This document shows positions 27,549-36,899 of a stretch of 64,000 nt of DNA, piece by piece (the first letter of the stretch is position 1; each line of letters begins with the position of its first letter). The notes below the pieces were generated by a model. The model did no database searches. It was not told where the DNA came from and worked only from the letters and a program-made list of their open reading frames with translations. The position numbers and the translations under genes are program-made. Location of the stretch: positions 1-64,000 of the forward strand of contig DUBZ01000137.1 of assembly GCA_012960035.1 (NCBI GenBank). The letters run 5' to 3'. This DNA is from Myxococcales bacterium (lineage in GTDB: Bacteria; Myxococcota_A; UBA9160; UBA4427).

Positions 27549-29681
27549 ATGCCGGGTTCGCTTGAAAACAATCGCGCCAGCCGACTGCTAGTCGTCGACG
27601 ACGACCAGACCTTCTTACTCATGATCCGAAAAGTCATGAGCAATTCGGGTTTCATCGTCGTGGCGTGCAACAACGGGGAAGACGCGCTCGAAATCTGTCG
27701 CGACATCACTCCCGACATGATCCTGATGGACGTCTGCCTACCTGGCGCGAGCGGAATCGAGATCTGTCGCCAGATCCGGCAGACCACAGACTACGCGACG
27801 CTCCCCATCCTACTCGTCACCGCGAACAGCGACCGTGAGATCGTCAGGGAAGGCTACGAAGCTGGCGCGACCGACTTCCTTACGAAGCCACTCGACTGGA
27901 ATCTATTTCCCCATCGCGCTGCGTACCTGGTGCAAGCAGGTCGTGCCATGGGTGAGCTGCGCGTGAATCGAACCTCCCTCGCGACCGCGCAACGAATCGC
28001 AAAAATCGGAAGCTTCACCTACGACGCAGAGACGCAAGAATCGCAATGGTCAAGCGAACTCTATTCGATCCTCGGACTGGACCCCGAGCGTCATCGCGCT
28101 CACCCAGATACGTTGACGCACTTGATCCATCCCGACGACCTCGAGCATGTCAAAGCGGTTTCGGAACAAGCGCTACGCGACAGCAAGAGCTTTTCGATCG
28201 AACATCGGCTGGTGCTCCATGACGGCGGCATCCGTCACGTTCGTCACTACGCCGAAGCGACGGAAGACCTGATGGGAACACGGGTCGTGACGGGCGTGCT
28301 CCAGGACACGACTGACCATGTCCATGCGATCGATCAGATCCGCTATCTCGCGAACTTTGACGGACTCACAGGGCTCACCAACCGCCGACAGTTCAACGCG
28401 CGCTTAACGGAAACCGTGCAGCACGCCCGGTCGAGTCGAAATCTCGTTGCAGTTATCATCGTCGACGTCGATCGGTTCAAACTCATCAACGACAGTCTCG
28501 GCCATTCTGCTGGCGATCAGATTTTGCAGGTGGTCGCAGAGCGCGTAAATCGGCAAGTGAGGAACAGTGACTGTGTCGGACCACTCGACGGGGACGATAC
28601 TGACGTAGAAATCGCACGAGTTGGCGGCGACGAATTCAGCCTCATGCTCCCGCGGATCGTTCACCCCACCGACGCGGGACCCGTCGCCCAGCGCATCCTC
28701 GAAACACTCCGCGAGCCCATCGACGTAGACGGGCAAAACCTGACCCTGAGCGCGAGCATCGGAATCTCGATCTACCCGATCGATGGGGAAACCACCGAGA
28801 CCTTGATCGCAAACGCGAACCGCGCCATGTCCCACGCGAAGAGTCAGGGTGGGAACAGCTTTCAGTACTACACCGAATCTCTCAACGCGACGTCGACCCG
28901 CAGGCTCGTACTTGAGTCCAAGCTGCGAAACGCGGTTGAGCAGAACCGACTGCACCTCGTCTATCAACCCAAAGTTGATTTGCGTTCGGGACGGGTCATC
29001 GGCATGGAAGCGCTGTTGCGCTGGGTCGAACCGGACTTGGGCTTCGTGCCTCCCGACGAGTTCATTCCGCTCGCCGAAGAGATCGGTTGTATCTCAAAGA
29101 TCGGCCGTTGGGTGTTGCTCGACGCATGCAGGCAGAACAAAGAATGGCAGGACCGCGGACTCGGCTCGGTCCCCGTGTCGGTCAATGTCTCAAGTAGACA
29201 GTTTTCGGACACCGACTTGCTCGAAGTGGTGACCGAAGTCTTGGAGGAGACGGGGCTCGAACCGCAGTGGCTCGAACTCGAAATTACCGAAAGCGCGATG
29301 CTCGAAGACGAAGTCGCCACGACGCAAACGCTCAAGTTGATTCGCGAGCAAGGGGTCCGCGTTTCCCTCGACGATTTTGGAACCGGGTTTTCGTCCCTCA
29401 GTTACCTACGCAGGCTTTCCCTCGATACACTCAAGATCGATCGATCCTTTGTAATGGACCTGCCGGACGATGACGACGCGAAGGGGATCTTCGAAGCCAT
29501 CATCGTGATGGCCCATGTTCTGGGCCTGGTGGTGATCGCCGAAGGCGTCGAGACCGAAGAGCAGCGCGACTTCTTACACAGCATCGACTGCGACGAAATC
29601 CAGGGCTACCTCGTAAGCAAGCCCGTGCCGCCTGACGAATTCGCACACTTCTTGGAACCGGACGCACAAGGGTCGAAGTAA
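27549..29681 (+). CDS. Response regulator with PAS, GGDEF and EAL domains
   Basis: 710 residues, soluble. Receiver domain 10-130 (acceptor Asp61 in LMDVCLP; Lys113 in LTKPLD). PAS fold about 145-255 (TAQRIAKIGSFTYDA, ILGLDPERH, RHVRHYAEATED). GGDEF domain about 270-440 with an intact catalytic RVGGDEF. EAL domain about 450-705 with MEALLRW and the metal-binding DDFGTGFSSLSYL. All catalytic signatures are intact, so either c-di-GMP synthesis or breakdown is possible, tuned by phosphorylation and by the PAS ligand. The start has GGGGG 6 bases upstream. No cognate kinase is adjacent. The double PilZ protein at 6.3 kb is a potential effector. Confidence 0.93.
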   Translation: MPGSLENNRASRLLVVDDDQTFLLMIRKVMSNSGFIVVACNNGEDALEICRDITPDMILMDVCLPGASGIEICRQIRQTTDYATLPILLVTANSDREIVREGYEAGATDFLTKPLDWNLFPHRAAYLVQAGRAMGELRVNRTSLATAQRIAKIGSFTYDAETQESQWSSELYSILGLDPERHRAHPDTLTHLIHPDDLEHVKAVSEQALRDSKSFSIEHRLVLHDGGIRHVRHYAEATEDLMGTRVVTGVLQDTTDHVHAIDQIRYLANFDGLTGLTNRRQFNARLTETVQHARSSRNLVAVIIVDVDRFKLINDSLGHSAGDQILQVVAERVNRQVRNSDCVGPLDGDDTDVEIARVGGDEFSLMLPRIVHPTDAGPVAQRILETLREPIDVDGQNLTLSASIGISIYPIDGETTETLIANANRAMSHAKSQGGNSFQYYTESLNATSTRRLVLESKLRNAVEQNRLHLVYQPKVDLRSGRVIGMEALLRWVEPDLGFVPPDEFIPLAEEIGCISKIGRWVLLDACRQNKEWQDRGLGSVPVSVNVSSRQFSDTDLLEVVTEVLEETGLEPQWLELEITESAMLEDEVATTQTLKLIREQGVRVSLDDFGTGFSSLSYLRRLSLDTLKIDRSFVMDLPDDDDAKGIFEAIIVMAHVLGLVVIAEGVETEEQRDFLHSIDCDEIQGYLVSKPVPPDEFAHFLEPDAQGSK

Positions 29682-29695
29682 CGGCCCCACCCGAC

Positions 29696-31264
29696 CTACG
29701 CGAAACGCAACAGCTCGTGTGCTCCGGTGGTGCGTTCCTGAATCGAAATCCCAACCGGGCAGCTTCCTAGGCACGGCGCTGCGCACCCCGCGCACGCGGA
29801 AGCGTTGACGTCGAGATCTGCGTACAAGTTCATCGCGATCTTTTCGGCGCCGTAGTCTTCGAAGTACATGCGGTGACGCAGGACGTCGGCAATCGGCACG
29901 CCTTCGGGACAAGAGTCGAGGCACGCTCCGCAATGGGGCGAGCAGTAGTTGCCCGCGATCTGGCGATCGTATTCATTCAAGACCGCAACGTCGGTCGGGG
30001 TCATCTGCTTCCCCGACGCATATAGATATTCATCGACGTGCTGCATCTTGAACATCGAAATGATTGCGCAGGAAATGTCTTTGTTGTCGTGAACCCATTT
30101 GAGCGCCGCTTGCGCGTAGGAGTCGGCGTGTTCGGCGTAGTTCTCAAGGCCGCGATGCTTCGCACCCTTCAAGGTCTTCATCGCGACAACGCCCATGTCT
30201 TGCTCCGTGCGCGCACGATGAATGACGTCGTTGATCTTGGGCCAGATGCCGTGGTGATACGCGAGCATCATCACGTCGAAGCGACCGGAGTCGATCGCCT
30301 CGTTGGCGACTTCAACCAGGTTCGGCGTGTGACTCGAGAACCCCAGATACTTCACTTTGCCTTCTTGCTTCAGCCGGTCGAAAGCCTCGTGCATGTTCTC
30401 GCTCATCAGGCGGTCGATCTCATCGCATGAATGAACGTGAATCATTTCAACGTGGTCGGTCTGAAGTCGCTTGAGACTCTGTTCGAGGGTTTCTTTGTAT
30501 TCCGCCACCGATGCGTCGTGGGGAAGGTGGCCTTTCGGGGTACAAAACTTAGTCGTGAGGAAGATCTCGTCGCGCAAACCCTTTAGCGACCGGCCGATGA
30601 TGTTTTCGCTGCCGGCCCCGGAGTAGTCGGGAGCGGTGTCGAGATAGTTCACACCGCGTTCAATCGCGAGTTTGACGACGCGCTCCCCCTCTTCGCCTTG
30701 GAGGGGCCCGGTGCCCATCACGATGTCGGAGATCTTGAAGTCTGTGCGTCCGAGTCGGCCGTATTCTTGGACGCGGCTGCCGCGCCATTCTTGTTTCCAT
30801 TCGGGATGCGTCTTGACGACGTTGGGGTCGAAGATCTTTGTCGCAGGATCCGCCCAACCACGCCCTTCATTTCCAATGCCGAAGAAGCTGCGACCCAACA
30901 TCGCGCCCCCGCCGACCGCGGCTGCCCCGACGGCTCCGGCCGCGCCGGCAACCGTCCCCGTCAAGAACGATCGACGCGACTCTTCGCTCACCTTGCCCTG
31001 AGCTCGCACACTGGAGCGCAATGCGAAGAACGTCACGATCCCGATCAAAAGAATCACGGCAACGATCACCACCACACCTGCGACGGTAACGCCGATGGGC
31101 GGCAGGATCGATTCGACAATCGACTGGGCCACGTCGCCAGCCGGAAAAGCGCTCGGAGCGAGCCCGATCAAAGTCATAATCGCGTAGTGACCCGCGACGA
31201 AGTATCCGACGAGTGCGGCCCCCACCAAGCAGATTAGAATTGTGAGAACAGGCTTCAAATTCAT
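29696..31264 (-). CDS. Membrane-tethered aldo/keto reductase with internal Tat-like motif and two ferredoxin clusters
   Basis: 522 residues. Two membrane helices (5-35 and 58-83) precede a twin-arginine motif SRRSFLTG at 96-103 followed by a Gly/Ala-rich hydrophobic stretch to about 125. Residues 167-440 are an aldo/keto reductase (LGRTDFKISDIVMGTG, catalytic Asp209 and Tyr214 in DTAPDY). The C-terminus holds two cysteine groups, CSPHCGACLDSCPEG and CAGCAAPCLGSCPVG, which look like two [4Fe-4S] clusters. The combination implies a redox enzyme at the outer face of the inner membrane fed by electrons through Fe-S centres rather than NADPH alone. Substrate unknown. Confidence 0.85.
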   Translation of the reverse strand: MNLKPVLTILICLVGAALVGYFVAGHYAIMTLIGLAPSAFPAGDVAQSIVESILPPIGVTVAGVVVIVAVILLIGIVTFFALRSSVRAQGKVSEESRRSFLTGTVAGAAGAVGAAAVGGGAMLGRSFFGIGNEGRGWADPATKIFDPNVVKTHPEWKQEWRGSRVQEYGRLGRTDFKISDIVMGTGPLQGEEGERVVKLAIERGVNYLDTAPDYSGAGSENIIGRSLKGLRDEIFLTTKFCTPKGHLPHDASVAEYKETLEQSLKRLQTDHVEMIHVHSCDEIDRLMSENMHEAFDRLKQEGKVKYLGFSSHTPNLVEVANEAIDSGRFDVMMLAYHHGIWPKINDVIHRARTEQDMGVVAMKTLKGAKHRGLENYAEHADSYAQAALKWVHDNKDISCAIISMFKMQHVDEYLYASGKQMTPTDVAVLNEYDRQIAGNYCSPHCGACLDSCPEGVPIADVLRHRMYFEDYGAEKIAMNLYADLDVNASACAGCAAPCLGSCPVGISIQERTTGAHELLRFA

Positions 31265-31529
31265 GGGGCCTCCGGGTCGAGTACACGTCAGCCGCAGCTC
31301 ATGTGCTGGCGCGCGCGAGATTTCGATCGAGAGGCAGACGATAGGGGTTCTTCTTCACAGTCCCGGCTAGAAATCGAGCATGCTCGTCCCCAAAAGCGAA
31401 TTCTGTGGGTCCTTCTTGGGGCCCTTGTCAAAAACAGCGCGCGGCCACCGCGTACGTTTCGCACCGCGCGAGTGCGGCTAACATCCCCCTGACCCACAAC
31501 AAACTCCGCTTGTTAGGAACGAACTCCAT

Positions 31530-31997
31530 ATGGCTGGTCCGACCACAATCCCCGACATCCCGTCTCTTCAGGCATACGTGGGAAGCCCCCTTGGACCGAG
31601 CGACTGGTTCACCATCACTCAAGAACAGATCCAAGACTTCGCCCGGGCGACGGGCGATCACCAGTGGATCCACACCGACATCGAACGCGCAGAAAAGGAA
31701 TCTCCCTTCGGCGGGCCGATTGCTCACGGCTATCTCACGATGTCGCTCGCGCCGGCCCTCTTGCCTCAGTTGCTTCAGGTTTCGAATGCTTCCCGCACCA
31801 TCAACTACGGCATCGACAAGATGCGACTCCCGGTGCCGGTACCCGCGGGTGGACGCGTTCGGCTTTCGGCCAGCATCAAGCACGTGCGAAACGTGCCCGG
31901 CGGCGGCGCTCGCGTCACGATCAGCCTGACATTCCACCTCGAAGGATCGAAGCGGGCGTGCTGTACCGCCGACGCGATCTACGTCTACTTCCCCTGA
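31530..31997 (+). CDS. MaoC-family (R)-enoyl-CoA hydratase-like protein
   Basis: 155 residues with a single hot-dog fold. The catalytic pair is Asp43 and His48 (FARATGDHQWIHTD), followed by SPFGGPIAHGYLTMSL. This is the R-specific enoyl-CoA hydratase/dehydratase signature. AGGA lies 11 bases upstream of the ATG. Probably hydrates a CoA-bound enoyl chain in fatty-acid or polyketide/PHA metabolism; the acyl partner is unknown. It is 85 bases upstream of nadE on the same strand. Confidence 0.9.
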   Translation: MAGPTTIPDIPSLQAYVGSPLGPSDWFTITQEQIQDFARATGDHQWIHTDIERAEKESPFGGPIAHGYLTMSLAPALLPQLLQVSNASRTINYGIDKMRLPVPVPAGGRVRLSASIKHVRNVPGGGARVTISLTFHLEGSKRACCTADAIYVYFP

Positions 31998-32082
31998 GCG
32001 GCGTTTCCACTCTGAATCGCGCCGCGACTTCCGCGCTTGCCGCGATCCCGAACCTCATCGCTAAGCGGTATGCTCCCGCGCC

Positions 32083-33732
32083 ATGAAGATCGCATTGGCG
32101 CAAATCAATACCACCGTTGGTGACCTCACCGGAAATCGCAAGCTCATCGAAGAAGCCGCGGCAAAAGCCGAACGTGCGGGTGCGGACCTCGTGGTTTTGC
32201 CCGAAATGGCGATCACGGGTTATCCACCCATGGACTTGCTCGAACGCGACGGTTTCGTGCGAGACCAACTGAAGGAGCTCGACGCCCTCGCCCCCGCTTC
32301 GAAGAACATCGCGATCGCACTCGGGGCCGTCGTGCAGAATCAAGATCGACAGGAAGGTCGCGGCGAACAATTGATCAACGCCGGCGTTCTCCTTTCCGGC
32401 GGAAAGCAGGTATTCCTTCAACCCAAGACCTTGCTTCCGAGTTACGACGTCTTCGACGAAAAGCGTTACTTCGCGCCGGCACAAAAGCGAGAAGTCGTCC
32501 GGCTTGGGGATCATTCGCTCGGGCTCGCAGTTTGTGAAGACACATGGTTCGCGCGCGTTCCATATGACATCAATCCCGTTGAAGAAATGGTGCGAGAAGG
32601 GGCTTCGCTGATCTTGAACCCGTCTGCTTCACCGTGGCACGCCGGCAAGGGCGCGGAACGACGGCAGATGTTGGTTGACCTTGCACGCGATCATCAGGTG
32701 CCGGTGGTCTTCGTGAACCAAGTTGGCGGCAACGACGAATTGATATTTGACGGAGGCTCATTCGCCGTAGACCCGAGTGGACGCATCAGCGGGCAGCTGC
32801 CGAGTTTCGAAGCGGGGATGTCGATCGTTGAATTTCCCAACCAAAGCCAAGGCATCCCAAACGTAGACGTCGCCGACATCGAAATCGCGGCACAACTCGA
32901 AGAAGGTCTGGTGCTTGGGATTCGCGACTACTTCCTCAAGCAGGACCTCCCGCCCGGTGCGGTGATCGGTCTTTCTGGGGGAATCGATTCGGCGGTCACT
33001 GCTCACCTTGCAGTCAAGGCCCTCGGCGCAGACAAGGTGTTGGGGATCGCGATGCCGGGTCCTTATTCGTCTCGCCACAGCGTCGACGACGCTCGCGCGC
33101 TCGGTGAAATGCTTGGCATCGAAGTGCGCGAAGTTTCGATCACGCAGATCTATGAGGGCTACCGCGGAGTCTTCGCGGGCCTGTTCGGCGAACAAGACGA
33201 CTACGGCCTGACGCAGCAAAATATTCAGTCGCGCATCCGCGGTGCGATCTTGATGGCCGCTTCCAACCAAGAAGGTCGGCTCGTCCTCGCGACGGGAAAC
33301 AAGAGCGAACTTTCGGTTGGCTACTGCACGCTATACGGCGACACGGTTGGCGGGCTCTGTGTTTTGGGGGACGTCTACAAGCGAGACGTCTACGCGATCG
33401 CGCGCCACGCGAACCGCGAGCGCATGCACATCCCTGAAAACACGATCACCAAACCGCCTTCGGCCGAACTCGCCGCAGACCAACTCGACAGCGACGATCT
33501 CCCCGACTACGACATCCTCGACAACTTGCTCGAGCAGTGCATCGAGGGCGAGTTGGGGGTGACGCGGGTGAAGATCCCCGACGGTTGCCCGCCCGAAGTC
33601 GCCGACAGGGCCATGCGTCGGTTGGACCGCAACGAATACAAGCGGCGCCAGGCACCGCTCGTGCTGCGCACTACCGCCAAGGCGTTTGGGACGGGGCGAC
33701 GCATGCCGATCGTGCATCGCTACACGAACTAG
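32083..33732 (+). CDS. nadE: Glutamine-dependent NAD+ synthetase
   Basis: 549 residues. The N-terminal nitrilase-type glutaminase domain shows the Glu41-Lys115-Cys151 triad (LPEMAITGYPP, QPKTLLPSYD, LAVCEDTW). The C-terminal ATP-pyrophosphatase domain has the P-loop SGGIDS at 298-303 and NKSELSVGYCTLYGD. It amidates nicotinate adenine dinucleotide to NAD+ using glutamine-derived ammonia. Length and motifs fit the two-domain bacterial type. Not obviously in an operon with nad genes. Confidence 0.95.
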   Translation: MKIALAQINTTVGDLTGNRKLIEEAAAKAERAGADLVVLPEMAITGYPPMDLLERDGFVRDQLKELDALAPASKNIAIALGAVVQNQDRQEGRGEQLINAGVLLSGGKQVFLQPKTLLPSYDVFDEKRYFAPAQKREVVRLGDHSLGLAVCEDTWFARVPYDINPVEEMVREGASLILNPSASPWHAGKGAERRQMLVDLARDHQVPVVFVNQVGGNDELIFDGGSFAVDPSGRISGQLPSFEAGMSIVEFPNQSQGIPNVDVADIEIAAQLEEGLVLGIRDYFLKQDLPPGAVIGLSGGIDSAVTAHLAVKALGADKVLGIAMPGPYSSRHSVDDARALGEMLGIEVREVSITQIYEGYRGVFAGLFGEQDDYGLTQQNIQSRIRGAILMAASNQEGRLVLATGNKSELSVGYCTLYGDTVGGLCVLGDVYKRDVYAIARHANRERMHIPENTITKPPSAELAADQLDSDDLPDYDILDNLLEQCIEGELGVTRVKIPDGCPPEVADRAMRRLDRNEYKRRQAPLVLRTTAKAFGTGRRMPIVHRYTN

Positions 33733-33760
33733 CGAGGCGCGACTCTTTCTAGGTGCGTCT

Positions 33761-33790
33761 CTCATTGGGCGCGCCGCTCATTGGGCACGC
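33761..33790. repeat. Tandem 14-bp direct repeat between convergent genes
   Basis: CTCATTGGGC-GCGC and CTCATTGGGC-ACGC occur at 33761-33774 and 33777-33790, one mismatch, 16 bases apart, in the short gap between nadE and the cold-shock-domain gene. No role is evident. Confidence 0.35.
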
Positions 33791-33825
33791 AGATCTTCAG
33801 GCGCACCGCTCGCTTGAACGGATAA

Positions 33826-34317
33826 TCAGGCCGTGGCGACGACGCTGCCGGCTGCGTTCTTGACGTTTTCAGCGCGCGCACCGCGCGGACCCTCTTGCAC
33901 CACGTACTCAACCGTGTCGCCCTCGTTGAGGCCGTCGTATTCCGCGGCGTTCAAGCCGGAGCGGTGGAAGAACACTTCTTTGCCGTCGTCCCCGCGAATG
34001 AAGCCGAAACCCCGGTCGCGCACCATCTTCTTGATCTTGCCGCGGCACTTCGGGCCTGCCGGCGCTGCGGGAACCGCGGACGCGGGACGCTTCCCGCCTT
34101 TTTTCCGTCCGCCTCTTCGAGGCCCACCAGAGCGAAAGCGATCGCTCGAGACGAATTCGCTGCGGAATAAGTCCAGCGGTACGGTGAGGTCTTCGAGGCC
34201 GTCCTGGTCGGGGGACAGCAACACTTCTTCGTCACTCAGTTCGATCAAGGCGTAGCGAAGCCCGGTATTGCGATGCGTGATCAGTAGACCTTCTTCGATC
34301 TCGTCCATTCGGAGCAT
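33826..34317 (-). CDS. Cold-shock-domain protein with N-terminal extension
   Basis: 163 residues from the ATG at 34315-34317, chosen because GAGGAGG lies 9 bases upstream; the frame is open 15 codons earlier but lacks a ribosome binding site. Residues 1-65 are an unrecognised acidic domain (MLRMDEIEEGLLITHRNTG). Residues 70-95 are Arg/Gly/Lys-rich. Residues 98-163 form a cold-shock (CSD) OB fold with RGFGFIRGDDGKEVFFHRSGL. CSD proteins bind single-stranded RNA or DNA. The fused N-terminal domain is unusual compared with the 70-residue CspA type. Confidence 0.8.
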   Translation of the reverse strand: MLRMDEIEEGLLITHRNTGLRYALIELSDEEVLLSPDQDGLEDLTVPLDLFRSEFVSSDRFRSGGPRRGGRKKGGKRPASAVPAAPAGPKCRGKIKKMVRDRGFGFIRGDDGKEVFFHRSGLNAAEYDGLNEGDTVEYVVQEGPRGARAENVKNAAGSVVATA

Positions 34318-34716
34318 AACGGGGACCTCCTCGGTTTGGAGTGCGACTGTGCGATCGCCCAAGCGTTCGAGCAGATGCTCGATGTGAACGATTGAATTCT
34401 CGCCGACCTTCTAGTTGGCTTGTTTTTCTTGTATTGGTTGGGTGCTGGCTGGGTGTTCTGGCTACTGGCGGTTGTTGGCGAATACCCGAGCGGCGTTCGA
34501 GTGACCTGGTTTCGGGTCCCGCGTCAGTGCCACAACCCGACGCGATGAAGCGCGGTGGGACTTACGACGGACACCATGGAGGGCAGTGGGCCGAAAACTC
34601 TCGAGCCCGTGCGGGCCCTAGAGCCGCGGGGCGGCGTACAATAGGAGATGATCCCTTCAGGGTCAATTCTTTGGCGCTGGAAGGAGCTTGCACGGCTTCG
34701 CTAGCCTAGGTCTCCG
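34318..34716. other. Divergent spacer
   Basis: About 400 bases between the CSD gene (minus) and the alpha/beta hydrolase (plus). No gene or clear promoter box was seen; a T-rich stretch (TTGTTTTTCTTG) lies around 34420. Confidence 0.35.
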
Positions 34717-35583
34717 ATGACCCCCAAATCTTTTCACGTCTCTGGTTCTGATGGCAGCCAAATCCACCTACTCCAATGGAGTCGCGAGGGCGTGCCTGTC
34801 CTGCTTGTGCACGGCTTTGGCAATGAAGCGCATATCTGGGAAGACTTCGCGCCCGCGGTCGCCGACACCTACCAGGTACTCGCGATGGACTTGCGCGGAC
34901 ACGGCGATTCGTCCTGGGACGAGCAATCTCGATACGACTACGCGGACCACGAAAGGGACCTCGAAGCCGTCATCACCGGACTCGGCTTCGAACGGCTTGT
35001 TCTCGTCGGGCACTCTCTCGGAGGACGCGTCTGCATTCGTTACGCGGCGGCCCACCCGGAGCAAATTGCCGGACTCGTGATTGTCGACTCCGCCCCCGAA
35101 CTCGACCCCCGCGGCATCGTCCGGATCTCACAAGACGTCGAGCAACACCGAGACCCGAGTTTCGAATCTGTAGGTCAATACGAGAACTATCTTTCGACCT
35201 CGTACCCGGCCGCGACCCCCGAGTCGATCCGCCGCATGGCGCGCAATGGGCTAACGCAGAGGGAAGACGGACGTTACGCCCTTAAGATGGACATCGCGTT
35301 TCGCAGCCGAGTCGCCGAGGGTACGAGCGCTGAAGAAATCGCGGTCGCCGAAAAGGCAACCACGGACGCGCTCTGGGAAGCGCTGCGTAAGATCGAATGC
35401 CCGACGTTGGTGGTTCGCGGCGCGGCATCAGACATCATGTCCGCAGACGTGGCCGACCGCATGGTCGAAGATGAGATGTCAAACGCAACGCTTGCAGTCG
35501 TCGGCCAGGCGGGGCATTCGGTCATGACCGACAACCCGGACGGCTTCCGCGACTGCGTCTGCGCTTTCATGCTCGGCGAATAG
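34717..35583 (+). CDS. Alpha/beta-fold hydrolase
   Basis: 288 residues. Oxyanion strand VHGFG (32-36), nucleophile elbow GHSLGG with Ser100, acid in RGAASDIMSADV and histidine in GQAGHSVMTD. This is the classic esterase/epoxide-hydrolase/haloalkane-type hydrolase fold; the residue after the oxyanion motif (GFGNEAHIW) does not single out a subfamily. Cytoplasmic, no signal peptide. Converges on the MlaA gene. Confidence 0.9.
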   Translation: MTPKSFHVSGSDGSQIHLLQWSREGVPVLLVHGFGNEAHIWEDFAPAVADTYQVLAMDLRGHGDSSWDEQSRYDYADHERDLEAVITGLGFERLVLVGHSLGGRVCIRYAAAHPEQIAGLVIVDSAPELDPRGIVRISQDVEQHRDPSFESVGQYENYLSTSYPAATPESIRRMARNGLTQREDGRYALKMDIAFRSRVAEGTSAEEIAVAEKATTDALWEALRKIECPTLVVRGAASDIMSADVADRMVEDEMSNATLAVVGQAGHSVMTDNPDGFRDCVCAFMLGE

Positions 35584-35602
35584 GAATAGACCCGCCGGCA
35601 GC

Positions 35603-36478
35603 CTACTCGTCCTGCTCGAACGGCCGACGATCTTGCCGGCGTGCCCAGATCTCGTCCGTGCGCGTTTGGTAATACGCGCTGCGCAAAACCGAGTAGTAGT
35701 CGACCGATGCTTCCTCGAGGGCCTTCAGCTTTTCCCGCTGCTTCTCGAGGGTGACCACACCCTCGCCGCCGTAGTAGTAGAAGTTAGTCACGGGCAAAAT
35801 CCACGTATTGGGGCGCATGAAGAAGTCCACCACTGAGCCCACGGTCCCGCGCGCCGTCGATGGGCCCGCGATGGGGAGCATGAGATAAGGACCACTCGGA
35901 ACCCGCGCCAAGGCCAGCGTCTGGCCAAAGTCAGATTCGTGCCGGGGCATGCCGATCGACTTCGCGGGCTCAAAGAAGCCTCCGATTCCCACGGTCGTGT
36001 TCACGACGAACGCGCCGGTAGTGGTCGCAGCGTCTTTCCATTCGAGTTGGAGTATGTCGTTGATCAGAACGACTGGCGTATTGAGATTGGCGAAGAAGTT
36101 TTGCAGGCCGAGCTTCAGCGGGTCAGGAGTCACCCAGCCGAAAAAACTTGTGATCGGACCCAGGAAAAACGTGTCCAGTCCTTGGTTGAAAACTAGGACC
36201 GTTCGATTTGGCTCCTCGAGGGGGTCCGGGAAACCGGCCGCGTCGTCGAGATCGAAGTCGTCGTCAAAGAGCGGGTCGCCAGCGTCGCCAAAAAATAGCT
36301 CGGCTTCGGTTGGCGCCGAGTCATCGGGCTCAGCAACCGAGTTGCTCTCGGGTTCCGACGAATTTTCGTCAGGCAGTTCAACTGTTTGCGGAACGTCCGC
36401 TTTGCCCTCAGCGCGAGCCGGAAGGGCTGTGACGCCGATGGCCAGTGCTACGATCCAGCCGATTCCCACAGACCTCAT
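35603..36478 (-). CDS. MlaA/VacJ family lipid-asymmetry protein
   Basis: 291 residues from the ATG at 36476-36478, preceded by GGAGAGGGGGG. A signal peptide (RSVGIGWIVALAIGVTALPARA) is followed by an acidic linker and the MlaA domain with DPLEEPNRTVLVFNQGLD, NTPVVLINDILQ and LARVPSGPYLMLPIAGPS. MlaA sits in the outer membrane and with the Mla ABC system removes mislocalised phospholipids. No lipobox cysteine is visible, so this homologue may be periplasmic rather than lipidated. No other mla gene is adjacent. Confidence 0.88.
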   Translation of the reverse strand: MRSVGIGWIVALAIGVTALPARAEGKADVPQTVELPDENSSEPESNSVAEPDDSAPTEAELFFGDAGDPLFDDDFDLDDAAGFPDPLEEPNRTVLVFNQGLDTFFLGPITSFFGWVTPDPLKLGLQNFFANLNTPVVLINDILQLEWKDAATTTGAFVVNTTVGIGGFFEPAKSIGMPRHESDFGQTLALARVPSGPYLMLPIAGPSTARGTVGSVVDFFMRPNTWILPVTNFYYYGGEGVVTLEKQREKLKALEEASVDYYSVLRSAYYQTRTDEIWARRQDRRPFEQDE

Positions 36479-36899
36479 TGTCGCCCCCCTCTCCAATCGC
36501 GCGCACTCTACAAAAGTGCTTCGCGCAACACCCGAGCAAGAAAAGAAGCCGTACCCCCGACAACGACGTTACTTCCCTTTCGCCCCGCGGGGCTTCTGAT
36601 CAAAACTCGCGTGCCTTCCTGAACAGGCCTGCGGTAACCTGAGCCACCCCCCAAAAAGACCTGACGGAAATAACCCGGTCGCCGCATGCAGCGCGCGAAT
36701 CTCGGTGATTCCATATCGATCGCAACCAAGACTGATTGCCGGAGTCTCACGCAGCTCATGACGCAATTCAGGAAACCAGCCGGTTCGCATTCCCGAAATA
36801 GATCTGGAACGAGCCCCGCGGTGATTGACCCCAGGCTGGTGAATTCAGGGATTTGACTCGCCTCAAATGACGAGCAACCCGCTTCGCGGAGGAGGTTCC
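36479..36899. other. Divergent spacer
   Basis: No gene seen. It contains a perfect 12-bp palindrome, GCCCCGCGGGGC at 36582-36593, and otherwise holds the presumed promoters of mlaA (minus) and the alpha-oxoamine synthase (plus). Confidence 0.35.

Noticed and set aside
36582-36593. 12-bp palindrome GCCCCGCGGGGC as a terminator or operator
   Set aside because: Short self-palindrome common in GC-rich DNA, no T-run and no position supporting termination.
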